This document shows, in pieces, positions 57,156-64,000 of a stretch of DNA of 64,000 nucleotides (position 1 is its first letter; each line of letters starts with the position of its first letter). Location: the NCBI RefSeq assembly GCF_016907795.1, contig NZ_JAFBCR010000001.1:2356001-2420000 (forward strand), in the 5' to 3' direction. Made by a program: the position numbers and the translations under genes. The notes beneath the pieces are model-generated. The model searched no databases, was not told the origin of the DNA, and saw nothing but the letters and a program-made list of their open reading frames with translations. This stretch comes from Kocuria palustris. Its GTDB lineage: Bacteria; Actinomycetota; Actinomycetes; Actinomycetales; Micrococcaceae.

Positions 57156-57381
57156 CCAGCTCGAGCGGGATCCGCACGGGCCCGCTGCGGGTCTGCAGGG
57201 TCACGGCGGGGGGATCGTCGTGCCGGGAGACGAGCGTGCCGATCGCGTCCGTGCGTCCCTTGCCGGACGGGTCCCCGGTTGGCAGCGCATAGCGCACACT
57301 GAACCGGGTGCCGAGCGCTGCGCCGGCCAAGCGGCTCAGGGCGATGCTCCGTGCGGGGTCCTGCTGAGGCTGGGACGTCAT
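57103..57381 (-). CDS. Short conserved actinobacterial protein, 92 aa
   Basis: Function unknown. A 92-residue protein with a small beta-rich core: LGTRFSVRYALP, TDAIGTLVSRHDDPPAVTLQTRSGPVRIPLELVRLAREVPPP, then a Pro/Arg tail. The pattern (valid RVVVRY, T-D-x-L-G, R-x-G-x-V-x-I-P, V-P-P) resembles the N-terminal module seen ahead of GNAT domains encoded next to fdxA in other actinobacteria. Here no acetyltransferase part follows, so it may be a stand-alone or truncated form. ATG 57379-57381 is 7 nt from TACTGT, so it is probably leaderless. It overlaps the DUF6113-like gene tail to tail. Confidence 0.7.
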   Translation of the reverse strand: MTSQPQQDPARSIALSRLAGAALGTRFSVRYALPTGDPSGKGRTDAIGTLVSRHDDPPAVTLQTRSGPVRIPLELVRLAREVPPPVPRRRPR

Positions 57382-57478
57382 GGGCCTCACAGTATCGGCG
57401 TATGACGCGCGGGGCGGACCACCGGGCGCTCGCCCGTAGAATGGGCGGAGAACTCCGCGAGAAAGGACCGTCGCCACC

Positions 57479-57802
57479 ATGACGTATGTGATCGCTCAGC
57501 CCTGTGTCGATGTCAAGGACAAGGCCTGCGTGGAAGAGTGCCCCGTCGACTGCATCTACGAGGGCGAGCGCAGCCTCTACATCCACCCCGACGAGTGCGT
57601 GGACTGCGGAGCCTGCGAGCCCGTGTGCCCCGTCGAGGCCATCTACTACGAGGACGACACCCCGGACGAGTGGGCCGAGTACTACAAGTACAACGTCGAG
57701 TTCTTCGACGACCTCGGCTCGCCCGGCGGAGCCGCGCGCCTGGGCAACACCGGCAAGGACCACCCGGGCATCGCCGCCCTGCCCCCGCAGAACCAGGACT
57801 GA
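57479..57802 (+). CDS. fdxA: Ferredoxin, 7Fe-8S type
   Basis: A 107-residue cytoplasmic electron carrier with one [3Fe-4S] and one [4Fe-4S] cluster. Cysteines match FdxA: C9, C17 and C50 for the 3Fe cluster; C21, C40, C43 and C46 for the 4Fe cluster; plus C25. The MTYVIAQPCVDVKDKAC start and the DECVDCGACEPVCPVEAI block are diagnostic. A TAGAAT box (57437-57442) and a GAAAGGA site (57461-57467) precede ATG 57479. The dapC gene begins 8 bp after its stop, so the two are co-transcribed. Confidence 0.97.
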   Translation: MTYVIAQPCVDVKDKACVEECPVDCIYEGERSLYIHPDECVDCGACEPVCPVEAIYYEDDTPDEWAEYYKYNVEFFDDLGSPGGAARLGNTGKDHPGIAALPPQNQD

Positions 57803-57809
57803 GCTGGCC

Positions 57810-58973
57810 ATGACGCTGCAGCCCCGCGCCTTCGGCCTGGATCTGCCGGAGTACCCCTGGGAGTCGGTGGCGCCGTACCGGCGGATCGCCGCCGAGCACT
57901 CGGAGGGGACCGTCGATCTGTCGATCGGCACGCCCGTGGACCCCACGCCGCTGGTGGTCCAGGACGCGCTGGCCGCGGCCTCCGACGCCCCCGGCTACCC
58001 GACCACCCACGGCACCCCCGCGCTGCGCGAGGCCATCGCCCGCTGGTACGACCGCCGTCGCGGCGTGCCCGGACTGGACCCCGAGCAGATCATGCCCACG
58101 GTCGGCTCCAAGGAGCTCGTGGCCTGGTTGCCCCTGCTGCTGGGACTGCGCGCCGGGGACGTCGTCGTGCGTCCCTCGGCCGCCTACCCCACCTACGACA
58201 TCGGGGCGCAGCTGGCCGGTGCGGAGCACGTGGCCGCAGAGGACCTGGACGAGCTGCCGCAGGACGTGCTGGAGCGGGTCCGCCTGATCTGGCTGAACTC
58301 GCCGGGCAATCCCACGGGCGCGGTCGCCGACGTCGAGGCCATGCGCGCCACGGTGGAGAGGGCTCGCGAGCTGGGCGCGGTCGTGGCCTCGGACGAGTGC
58401 TATGCCGAGCTGGGCTGGGGCGAGTGGGATCGCGAGGAGGGCGGCCAGGCTGTGCCCTCGGTGCTGGATCCGCGCGTGTCCGGGGGAGACCTCACGGGGC
58501 TGCTGTCCGTCTACTCGCTGTCCAAGCAGTCGAACCTCGCGGGCTACCGCGCGGCCTTCGTGGCCGGCGACGCCCAGATCGTCGCCGGGCTCGTGAATTC
58601 CCGCAAGCACGCGGGCATGATCGTGCCGGCCCCCGTGCAGGCGGCCATGCGCGCCGCGCTCGACGACGACGCCCATGTGGTCGCGCAGAAGGCGCTCTAC
58701 CGGGCTCGTCGGGAGCGTCTGCGCAGCGCCGTCGAGGCCTTCGGGCTGAGCATCGAGCACTCGGAGGCCGGACTCTACCTGTGGTGCCGGCGCGACGGCT
58801 GCTCGGCGCAGGACACCTGGGACCTGGTCCGCGAGTTCGCCGAGCTGGGCATCGTGGTGGGCCCCGGGGTCTTCTACGGCGATGCCGCGGCAGGCTTCAT
58901 CCGGATCGCGCTGACGGCCTCGGACGAGCGGATCGACGCCGCCGTCGCCCGGCTGCAGGCCGCCTCCGGCTGA
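57810..58973 (+). CDS. dapC: Succinyldiaminopimelate transaminase
   Basis: A 387-residue PLP aminotransferase (class I) that converts N-succinyl-2-amino-6-ketopimelate to N-succinyl-LL-diaminopimelate in the succinylase lysine pathway. The PLP lysine is K239 in VYSLSKQSNLAGYRAAF. Other markers are NSPGNPTGA (163-171), the D-E-C-Y segment (SDECYAELGW) and GYPTTHGTPALREAI. The fdxA-dapC order is conserved in actinobacteria, and dapD and dapE follow about 3 kb downstream. ATG 57810 is 8 bp behind fdxA. Confidence 0.93.
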   Translation: MTLQPRAFGLDLPEYPWESVAPYRRIAAEHSEGTVDLSIGTPVDPTPLVVQDALAAASDAPGYPTTHGTPALREAIARWYDRRRGVPGLDPEQIMPTVGSKELVAWLPLLLGLRAGDVVVRPSAAYPTYDIGAQLAGAEHVAAEDLDELPQDVLERVRLIWLNSPGNPTGAVADVEAMRATVERARELGAVVASDECYAELGWGEWDREEGGQAVPSVLDPRVSGGDLTGLLSVYSLSKQSNLAGYRAAFVAGDAQIVAGLVNSRKHAGMIVPAPVQAAMRAALDDDAHVVAQKALYRARRERLRSAVEAFGLSIEHSEAGLYLWCRRDGCSAQDTWDLVREFAELGIVVGPGVFYGDAAAGFIRIALTASDERIDAAVARLQAASG

Positions 58974-59017
58974 GCTGCGGCTCGATCCCGCCGAGGGCTG
59001 GCAGGGCGCGCCCCAGA

Positions 59018-59048
59018 TTGGCGGGGGCAGGCGCCGTGCGAGTAGATT
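59018..59048 (+). promoter_or_regulatory. Probable citrate synthase promoter
   Basis: TTGGCG (59018-59023), 19 nt, then TAGATT (59043-59048). This gives a leader of about 145 nt before the gltA ATG at 59199. Nothing else was recognised in the 225-bp gap. Confidence 0.45.
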
Positions 59049-59198
59049 GGCACTCGATGGCGTGTCTGCACACGCTCCGTGACCTTCCGCCGCGCGACAG
59101 CGACGTCGCCGGCTCCCATGACCCGACGCCCCGGCAGCTGACCGGTGCGCGACGGGACCAGGTGAGCCCCATGGGCTCACAGACTATGGAGGAGACCC

Positions 59199-60497
59199 AT
59201 GACCGAGTCCGGCAAGGACGGCCGCACGGCCCAGCTGAGCATCTCCGAGGGCGCGCCCCTCGAGCTGCCCGTCCTGGGTGCCACCGAGGGCAACGAGGGC
59301 ATCGGGATCGGCGCCCTGCGCAAGGAGACCGGTGCGGTCACCTATGACCCCGGCTTCATGAACACCGCGAACGCGCGTTCGGCGGTCACCTACATCGACG
59401 GCGAGAACGGTGTGCTGCGCTACCGCGGCTACCCGATCGAGCAGCTCGCGGAGCACTCCAACTTCCTGGAGACCGCCTACCTGCTGATCTACGGCGAGCT
59501 GCCCACGCAGGAGCAGTACGAGGACTTCGTGCACCGGGTCACCACCCACACCATGGTCCACGAGGACCTGAAGATGTTCTTCAACGGGTTCCCACGCTCG
59601 GCCCATCCCATGCCGGTGCTGTCCTCGGCGGTCTCGGCGCTGTCCACCTTCTACCACGACTCGCTGGACCCGCATGATCCCGAGCAGGTCGAGATCTCCA
59701 CGATCCGGCTTCTGGCCAAGGTGCCCACGCTGGCCGCCTACGCCTACAAGAAGTCCATCGGCGAGCCCATGCTCTACCCGCGCAACGAGCTGTCCTACGC
59801 GGAGAACTTCCTGCGCATGTGCTTCGGCGTCCCGGCCGAGGACCTCGAGATCGACCCCGCGCTGGCCAAGTCCCTGGATATCCTGCTGATGCTGCACGCG
59901 GATCACGAGCAGAACTGCTCGACCTCCACCGTGCGCCTGGTGGGCTCCTCCGAGGCCAACATGTTCGCCTCGGTCTCCGCGGGCATCAACGCCCTCTACG
60001 GCCCGCTGCACGGCGGCGCCAACGAGGCCGTGCTGGCCATGCTCGACCAGATCCAGAACCAGGGCCTGTCGCCCGAGGACTTCATGGAGAAGGTCAAGAA
60101 CAAGGAAGACGGTGTGAAGCTCATGGGCTTCGGGCACCGCGTCTACAAGAACTACGATCCCCGCGCCAAGATCATCAAGGGCTACGCCCACGACATCCTG
60201 GAGCGCCTGGGCGGCGACAACGAGATGCTCGACATCGCCATGCGCCTGGAGGAGAAGGCCCTGGCGGACGACTACTTCGTGGAGCGCAAGCTCTACCCGA
60301 ACGTCGACTTCTACACCGGCCTCATCTACAAGGCCATGGGCTTCCCGGAGCGCATGTTCACGGTGCTGTTCGCGATCGGGCGCCTGCCGGGCTGGATCGC
60401 CCAGTGGCGCGAGATGGTCCAGGACCCCGAGACCAAGATCGGGCGTCCGCGCCAGCTCTACGTGGGCGAGGGCGCGCGCGACTACCCCACCAAGTGA
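59199..60497 (+). CDS. gltA: Citrate synthase
   Basis: A 432-residue type II citrate synthase that condenses oxaloacetate with acetyl-CoA. Catalytic residues H271 (GPLHGGANEAVL), H313 (MGFGHRVYKNYDPRAK) and D370 (NVDFYTGLIYKAMG) are all present. Length and N-terminal domain (RKETGAVTYDPGFMNTANARSAVTYIDGENGVLRYRG) match bacterial GltA. A GGAGGA site lies upstream of ATG 59199. It stands as its own unit after dapC, with a long leader and two hairpins downstream. Confidence 0.97.
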   Translation: MTESGKDGRTAQLSISEGAPLELPVLGATEGNEGIGIGALRKETGAVTYDPGFMNTANARSAVTYIDGENGVLRYRGYPIEQLAEHSNFLETAYLLIYGELPTQEQYEDFVHRVTTHTMVHEDLKMFFNGFPRSAHPMPVLSSAVSALSTFYHDSLDPHDPEQVEISTIRLLAKVPTLAAYAYKKSIGEPMLYPRNELSYAENFLRMCFGVPAEDLEIDPALAKSLDILLMLHADHEQNCSTSTVRLVGSSEANMFASVSAGINALYGPLHGGANEAVLAMLDQIQNQGLSPEDFMEKVKNKEDGVKLMGFGHRVYKNYDPRAKIIKGYAHDILERLGGDNEMLDIAMRLEEKALADDYFVERKLYPNVDFYTGLIYKAMGFPERMFTVLFAIGRLPGWIAQWREMVQDPETKIGRPRQLYVGEGARDYPTK

Positions 60498-60503
60498 TCG
60501 GAC

Positions 60504-60540
60504 GCGCGGGCCCGGGCTGCTGAGGCTCCCGGGCCCGCGC
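60504..60540 (+). terminator. Terminator after gltA
   Basis: GCGCGGGCCCGGG (60504-60516) pairs with CCCGGGCCCGCGC (60528-60540), 7 bp past the gltA stop. Confidence 0.75.
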
Positions 60541-60562
60541 CGCTCACCGAGCAGGTCCTTGA

Positions 60563-60609
60563 GACGACGGCGGGCCGCCTCCCGAGCTGGGAGGCGGCCC
60601 GCCGTCGTC
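60563..60609. terminator. 21-bp perfect hairpin between gltA and galE
   Basis: The arms 60563-60583 and 60589-60609 are exact reverse complements (GACGACGGCGGGCCGCCTCC plus one more C-G pair) around a GAGCT loop. It lies 33 bp past the galE stop and probably ends galE transcripts as well. Confidence 0.8.
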
Positions 60610-60641
60610 GTGCCCGCTCGCGCGCACCGGGCGGGGTGGCT

Positions 60642-61658
60642 TCAGGAGGCGTAGCCCATGGGGTTGTTCTTCTGCCAGTTCCAGTGGTCGCGGCACATGG
60701 TGTCCATGTCGCGATCGGCGGACCAGCCCAGATCCGCCAGGGCGGAGGCGGGGTCGGCATAGTTGATCGCCACATCGCCGGGGCGGCGGTCGACGATCTC
60801 GTAGGGGATCTCGACCCCGGAGGCCTTCTCGAAGGCCTCGCGGACCTCGAGCACGGAGTAGCCGCGGCCCGTGCCGAGGTTCCAGATCTTGGCGCCGCCG
60901 TTGCATGCCAGCCATTCGAGGGCGCGGACGTGGCCGTCGGCCAGGTCGACCACGTGGATGTAGTCGCGCACGCCGGTGCCGTCCGGGGTGGGGTAGTCGC
61001 CGCCGAAGACCATGAGCTTCTCACGGCGTCCGACCGCCACCTGGGCGACGAACGGCATGAGATTGTTGGGAATGCCCGTGGGGTCCTCGCCGATGATCCC
61101 GGACTCGTGGGCGCCCACCGGGTTGAAGTAGCGCAGCAGCGCCACGTTCCAGCGATCGTCGGAGGCGGCGATGTCCGCGAGGATGTCCTCGATCTGCTCC
61201 TTGGTGCGCCCGTACGGGTTGGTCGCGTCCTTGTCGACCTTCTCGGTCAGGGGCATGGTCTCGACGTCGCCGTAGACGGTCGCGGAGGAGGAGAAGACGA
61301 TGGTGCGGCAGTCGCTGTCCTCCATGGCGTGCAGCAGGTTCAGCGTGCCGCCCACGTTGTTGGAGTAGTACCACAGCGGCTTCTCATTGGACTCGCCCAC
61401 GGCCTTCAGACCGGCGAAGTGGATGACGGCCTCCGGCTTCCACTGCTCGAATACGCGGTGCAGCCCCGGCTGATCGAGCAGGTCGACCTCCTCGAAGCCC
61501 AGCACTTCCCGGCCGGCGAGCTGGTGGACGCGCTCGAGGCTCGTCTTCGACGAGTTGGCCAGGTTGTCGAGCACGATGACGTCGTGCTCGGCCTGGAGCA
61601 GTGCCAGGACGGTGTGCGAGCCGATGTACCCGGTCCCCCCGGTGACAAGGATGCGCAT
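60642..61658 (-). CDS. galE: UDP-glucose 4-epimerase
   Basis: A 338-residue NAD-dependent SDR enzyme that interconverts UDP-glucose and UDP-galactose for cell-wall and glycan precursors. Rossmann motif GGTGYIG (7-13). The active site has S124/S125/T127 and Y149-x-x-x-K153 (NPYGRTKEQIE). GalE landmarks are NVGGTLNLLHAM, RYFNPVGAHESGIIGEDP and RDYIHVVDLADGHV. The length matches E. coli GalE exactly (338). It starts with the ATG at 61656-61658, transcribed opposite to gltA and downstream of dapD, separated from it by a hairpin. Confidence 0.96.
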   Translation of the reverse strand: MRILVTGGTGYIGSHTVLALLQAEHDVIVLDNLANSSKTSLERVHQLAGREVLGFEEVDLLDQPGLHRVFEQWKPEAVIHFAGLKAVGESNEKPLWYYSNNVGGTLNLLHAMEDSDCRTIVFSSSATVYGDVETMPLTEKVDKDATNPYGRTKEQIEDILADIAASDDRWNVALLRYFNPVGAHESGIIGEDPTGIPNNLMPFVAQVAVGRREKLMVFGGDYPTPDGTGVRDYIHVVDLADGHVRALEWLACNGGAKIWNLGTGRGYSVLEVREAFEKASGVEIPYEIVDRRPGDVAINYADPASALADLGWSADRDMDTMCRDHWNWQKNNPMGYAS

Positions 61659-61721
61659 GCGGATGTTTCTCCTTCAGCTGGATGCGTTGCGCCCAGCCCC
61701 CGATGAACAGGGCGCGGTGGA

Positions 61722-61752
61722 GCGCGCCGGAGCCAGCCCGGCTCCGGCGCGC
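61722..61752 (-). terminator. Terminator after dapD
   Basis: GCGCGCCGGAGCC (61722-61734) pairs with GGCTCCGGCGCGC (61740-61752), 5 bp past the dapD stop and upstream of galE on the same strand. Confidence 0.75.
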
Positions 61753-61757
61753 GCAGA

Positions 61758-62738
61758 TCAGTTCTTGTGCAGGGCGTCGTTCAGCTCCACCGTGCGGCCC
61801 CCGCGCGGCAGGGCCTCGACGGCGCCGCTGGTGGAGTTGCGTCGGAAGAGCAGGTTCGACACCCCGGACAAGTCGAGCGCCTTCACGGTGCGGGCCTCCT
61901 GCGGGCTGTCCTCGAGCACCTGCACGCGCGTTCCGGCGGTGAGGTAGAGGCCGGCCTCGACGATGCAGTCATCGCCCAGGGAGATGCCCACGCCGGCATT
62001 GGCGCCGAGCAGCACGCGCTCGCCCAGGCGGATGCGCTGCTTGCCGCCGCCGGAGAGCGTGCCCATGATCGAGGCGCCGCCGCCGATGTCGGTGTGATCC
62101 CCCACGACCACGCCGGCGGAGATGCGGCCCTCGACCATGGCGGAGCCGAGCGTGCCGGCGTTGAAGTTCACGAAGCCCTCATGCATGACGGTGGTGCCCT
62201 CGGCCAGGTGGGCGCCCAGGCGCACGCGGTCGGCGTCGCCGATGCGCACGCCGGAGGGCACGACGTAGTCGACCATGCGCGGGAACTTGTCCACGGATAG
62301 CACGCTGACGTGACCGGTGGAGCGCATGCGCAGGCGGGCCAGGTTCAGCTCCTCGGCCAGCACGGGGCCACGGTCGGTCCAGGCCACGTTGGCCAGCAGG
62401 CCGAACACGCCGTCCAGGTTGATCGAGTGGGGCTGCACCAGGCGGTGGGAGAGCAGGTGCAGGCGCAGGTAGACGTCGGCGGCATCGACCGGAGCGGCAT
62501 CCAGGTCGATCACGCGGTCCACGACCTCGACCGTGACATTGCGATCGGCATCCGGCAGCGCGGAACGGCGGAGGTCGCCATCGAGCGAGCGGTCGGGCTC
62601 CTGGCCCAGGACGGGGGCCGGGTACCAGACGTCCAGGATCGTCCCGGCGCGGGGGCCCTCGGCGACGACGCTGGCCAGGCCGATGCCGGCGGCGTGTCGT
62701 TCGGTGGTGGTGCTGGAGGCAGTGGTCTCGGAAGTCAT
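61758..62738 (-). CDS. dapD: 2,3,4,5-tetrahydropyridine-2,6-dicarboxylate N-succinyltransferase
   Basis: A 326-residue succinyltransferase (first step of the succinylase branch to diaminopimelate). The actinobacterial/gammaproteobacterial long DapD form has an N-terminal alpha/beta part and a left-handed parallel beta-helix. The helix hexapeptides are visible from [25 protein letters not shown] through [26 protein letters not shown]-terminal: [20 protein letters not shown] 62736-62738 is 6 nt from TAGGAT (62745-62750), so it is probably leaderless. It diverges from dapE across only 53 bp. Confidence 0.94.
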   Translation of the reverse strand: MTSETTASSTTTERHAAGIGLASVVAEGPRAGTILDVWYPAPVLGQEPDRSLDGDLRRSALPDADRNVTVEVVDRVIDLDAAPVDAADVYLRLHLLSHRLVQPHSINLDGVFGLLANVAWTDRGPVLAEELNLARLRMRSTGHVSVLSVDKFPRMVDYVVPSGVRIGDADRVRLGAHLAEGTTVMHEGFVNFNAGTLGSAMVEGRISAGVVVGDHTDIGGGASIMGTLSGGGKQRIRLGERVLLGANAGVGISLGDDCIVEAGLYLTAGTRVQVLEDSPQEARTVKALDLSGVSNLLFRRNSTSGAVEALPRGGRTVELNDALHKN

Positions 62739-62791
62739 GGCTCCATCCTACGATCCGGGCGCCGCTCGGGCCCCTGGATAGGGTGGAGGTC

Positions 62792-63916
62792 ATGTCGAGC
62801 TCCGAATCGCCCTCCACCGACCGCACCCCCTCCGGCCTGGACCTGCGCGCCGATCCCGCCGAGCTGACGGCCGCGCTGATCGACGTCGAGTCCGTCTCCG
62901 ATCACGAGACGCCGCTGGCGGACCTGGTCGAGAATGCCCTGCGCGGCCTGGAGCACCTGAGCGTGCATCGCGACGGCGATGCGATCATCGCCCGCACCGA
63001 GCTGGGCCGGGCCGAACGCGTCGTGTTGGCAGGTCACCTGGACACGGTGCCGCTGCCCACCGCCGCGGGTTCGCGCGGGACGGTGCCCTCGAGCTGGGAG
63101 GACCACGACGGCGATCTCACGCTCTACGGCCGCGGCGCCACCGACATGAAGGGCGGGGTGGCCGTGCAGCTCGGCCTGGCAGCCGAGCTCACGGAGCCGA
63201 GCCGGGACATCACCTACGTCTTCTACGACCACGAGGAGGTCGACTCGGCCAAGTCCGGGCTGGCCCGTCTGGAGCGCAGCGTCCCGGACCTGCTGCAGGC
63301 GGACTTCGCGGTGCTGCTCGAGCCCACCGACGGCACGGTCGAGGGCGGCTGCAACGGCACGCTGCGCTTCGTGATCGCCCCGCAGGGACTGGCCGCGCAC
63401 TCGGGCCGGGCCTGGCGCGGGGACAACGCGATCCACAAGCTCGCCGACGTGCTGTCCGTGCTGGCCGACTACGAGCCGGCCACGATCGAGGTCGAGGGGC
63501 TGGCGTACCGGGAGGGGCTCAACGCGATCCGCATCAGCGGGGGCACCGCGGGCAATGTGATCCCGGACGCGGCCTCGGTCGAGATCAACTACCGCTTTGC
63601 CCCGGACAAGACCCTCGAGCAGGCCCAGCAGCACTGCCGGGAGCTGTTCCCGGGCCATGAGCTGGAGTTCGTGGACCTCTCCCCGGCGGCACGCCCCGGG
63701 CTGGACCGGGCGTCCGCGGCGGCTTTCGTGGCAGCCGTCGGGCAGGAGCCCAAGCCCAAATACGGCTGGACCGACGTGGCCCGCTTCTCGGCCATGGGCG
63801 TGCCGGCCGTGAACTTCGGCCCCGGAGACGCCCTGCTGGCCCACACGGACGACGAGCATGTCTCGGCCGAGGCGATCCGTCAGTGCCGCCGGGTCCTGCT
63901 GAGCTGGCTGTCCTAG
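62792..63916 (+). CDS. dapE: Succinyl-diaminopimelate desuccinylase
   Basis: A 374-residue di-zinc peptidase-family-M20 enzyme that removes succinate from N-succinyl-LL-diaminopimelate. Metal-site motifs are LAGHLDTVP, GRGATDMKGG and YDHEEVDSAKSGL, with the lid domain at about 180-290 (SGRAWRGDNAIHKLADV, GTAGNVIPDAASVEINYRFAPD). The ATG at 62792 is preferred over a GTG at 62783. A TAGGGT -10 box (62779-62784) ends 7 nt before it, so the mRNA is probably leaderless. The overlapping dapD/dapE promoters allow joint control of lysine and peptidoglycan precursor supply. Confidence 0.94.
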   Translation: MSSSESPSTDRTPSGLDLRADPAELTAALIDVESVSDHETPLADLVENALRGLEHLSVHRDGDAIIARTELGRAERVVLAGHLDTVPLPTAAGSRGTVPSSWEDHDGDLTLYGRGATDMKGGVAVQLGLAAELTEPSRDITYVFYDHEEVDSAKSGLARLERSVPDLLQADFAVLLEPTDGTVEGGCNGTLRFVIAPQGLAAHSGRAWRGDNAIHKLADVLSVLADYEPATIEVEGLAYREGLNAIRISGGTAGNVIPDAASVEINYRFAPDKTLEQAQQHCRELFPGHELEFVDLSPAARPGLDRASAAAFVAAVGQEPKPKYGWTDVARFSAMGVPAVNFGPGDALLAHTDDEHVSAEAIRQCRRVLLSWLS

Positions 63917-63932
63917 GGCATAGCCTGGGGTC

Positions 63933-64000
63933 ATGAGTCACAGCGACCCCCGCGCCAGCGACCGCCGCGAGTCCGCACAGGACCTCCCGGGCGAGGACCA
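63933..64000 (+). CDS. N-terminus of an unidentified gene cut by the window edge
   Basis: Only 22 residues are visible (MSHSDPRASDRRESAQ and on), hydrophilic and uninformative. The start is supported by TAGCCT (63921-63926) 6 nt before the ATG, the same leaderless arrangement used by dapE and many others here. In many actinobacteria a TIGR00730/LOG-family gene follows dapE; that identity is a guess. Confidence 0.5.
   Translation, partial: MSHSDPRASDRRESAQDLPGED

Overview
The window is GC-rich (about 70% by eye) chromosomal DNA from an actinobacterium, most likely of the order Micrococcales. The evidence is mycothiol chemistry (an MshB-type deacetylase and a mycothiol-dependent maleylpyruvate isomerase family protein), a monomeric NADP isocitrate dehydrogenase, an actinobacterial-type DapD, a FdxA 7Fe ferredoxin, and many start codons that sit 6-7 nt behind a TANNNT -10 box with no ribosome binding site (leaderless mRNAs). 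No rRNA, tRNA, CRISPR array, prophage or complete insertion sequence was seen. The genus cannot be fixed from this sequence alone.

Layout. 1-9.3 kb: BetT-like choline/betaine carrier, ferritin, enoyl-CoA hydratase, a broken Dyp-type peroxidase, a DUF3500 lipoprotein, an HD protein divergent from a GlxA-type regulator, small hypotheticals, and a Mug DNA glycosylase. 9.3-16 kb: Nramp-like carrier, alpha/beta hydrolase, macrodomain protein, BrnQ, a frameshifted arylamine N-acetyltransferase, two divergent PH-like membrane proteins, and a 3' remnant of hutG. 16-25.4 kb: CotA-like multicopper oxidase, methyltransferase, TetR regulator with a clear operator in front of an acyl-CoA dehydrogenase, a D-threonine-aldolase/D-serine-dehydratase-like enzyme, an AI-2E family membrane protein, and a DUF2231-cytochrome b5 fusion. 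25.5-38.2 kb: an SbcC/SbcD-like (YhaN/YhaO-like) pair, LapA-like protein, lipid kinase, VOC protein, icd, holin-like protein, ZupT, NYN nuclease, mycothiol isomerase family protein, GNAT and AhpD-like proteins.

38.4-44 kb is an oligopeptide ABC importer operon: lipoprotein, two permeases, and one polypeptide carrying both ATPases. 44-49.4 kb is a two-component system next to a MacB-like ABC exporter. 49.5-53.2 kb is an accessory patch: TauE-like permease, nitronate monooxygenase, methyltransferase and a decayed DUF559 gene. 53.7-64 kb is a conserved core block: typA, mshB, a DUF6113-like protein, fdxA, dapC, gltA, galE, dapD, dapE. Here dapC, dapD and dapE serve the succinylase route to diaminopimelate/lysine, and gltA and icd belong to the TCA cycle.

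The most unusual structure is a three-copy intergenic repeat of about 116 bp at 22689-22804, 51646-51761 and 53363-53477. Each copy has four 21-nt units: two direct units spaced exactly 30 bp apart, a short centre, then two inverted units, again 30 bp apart. The last two copies flank a methyltransferase gene and the DUF559 pseudogene. Four decayed or frameshifted genes (Dyp peroxidase, arylamine NAT, hutG remnant, DUF559) show local gene erosion.
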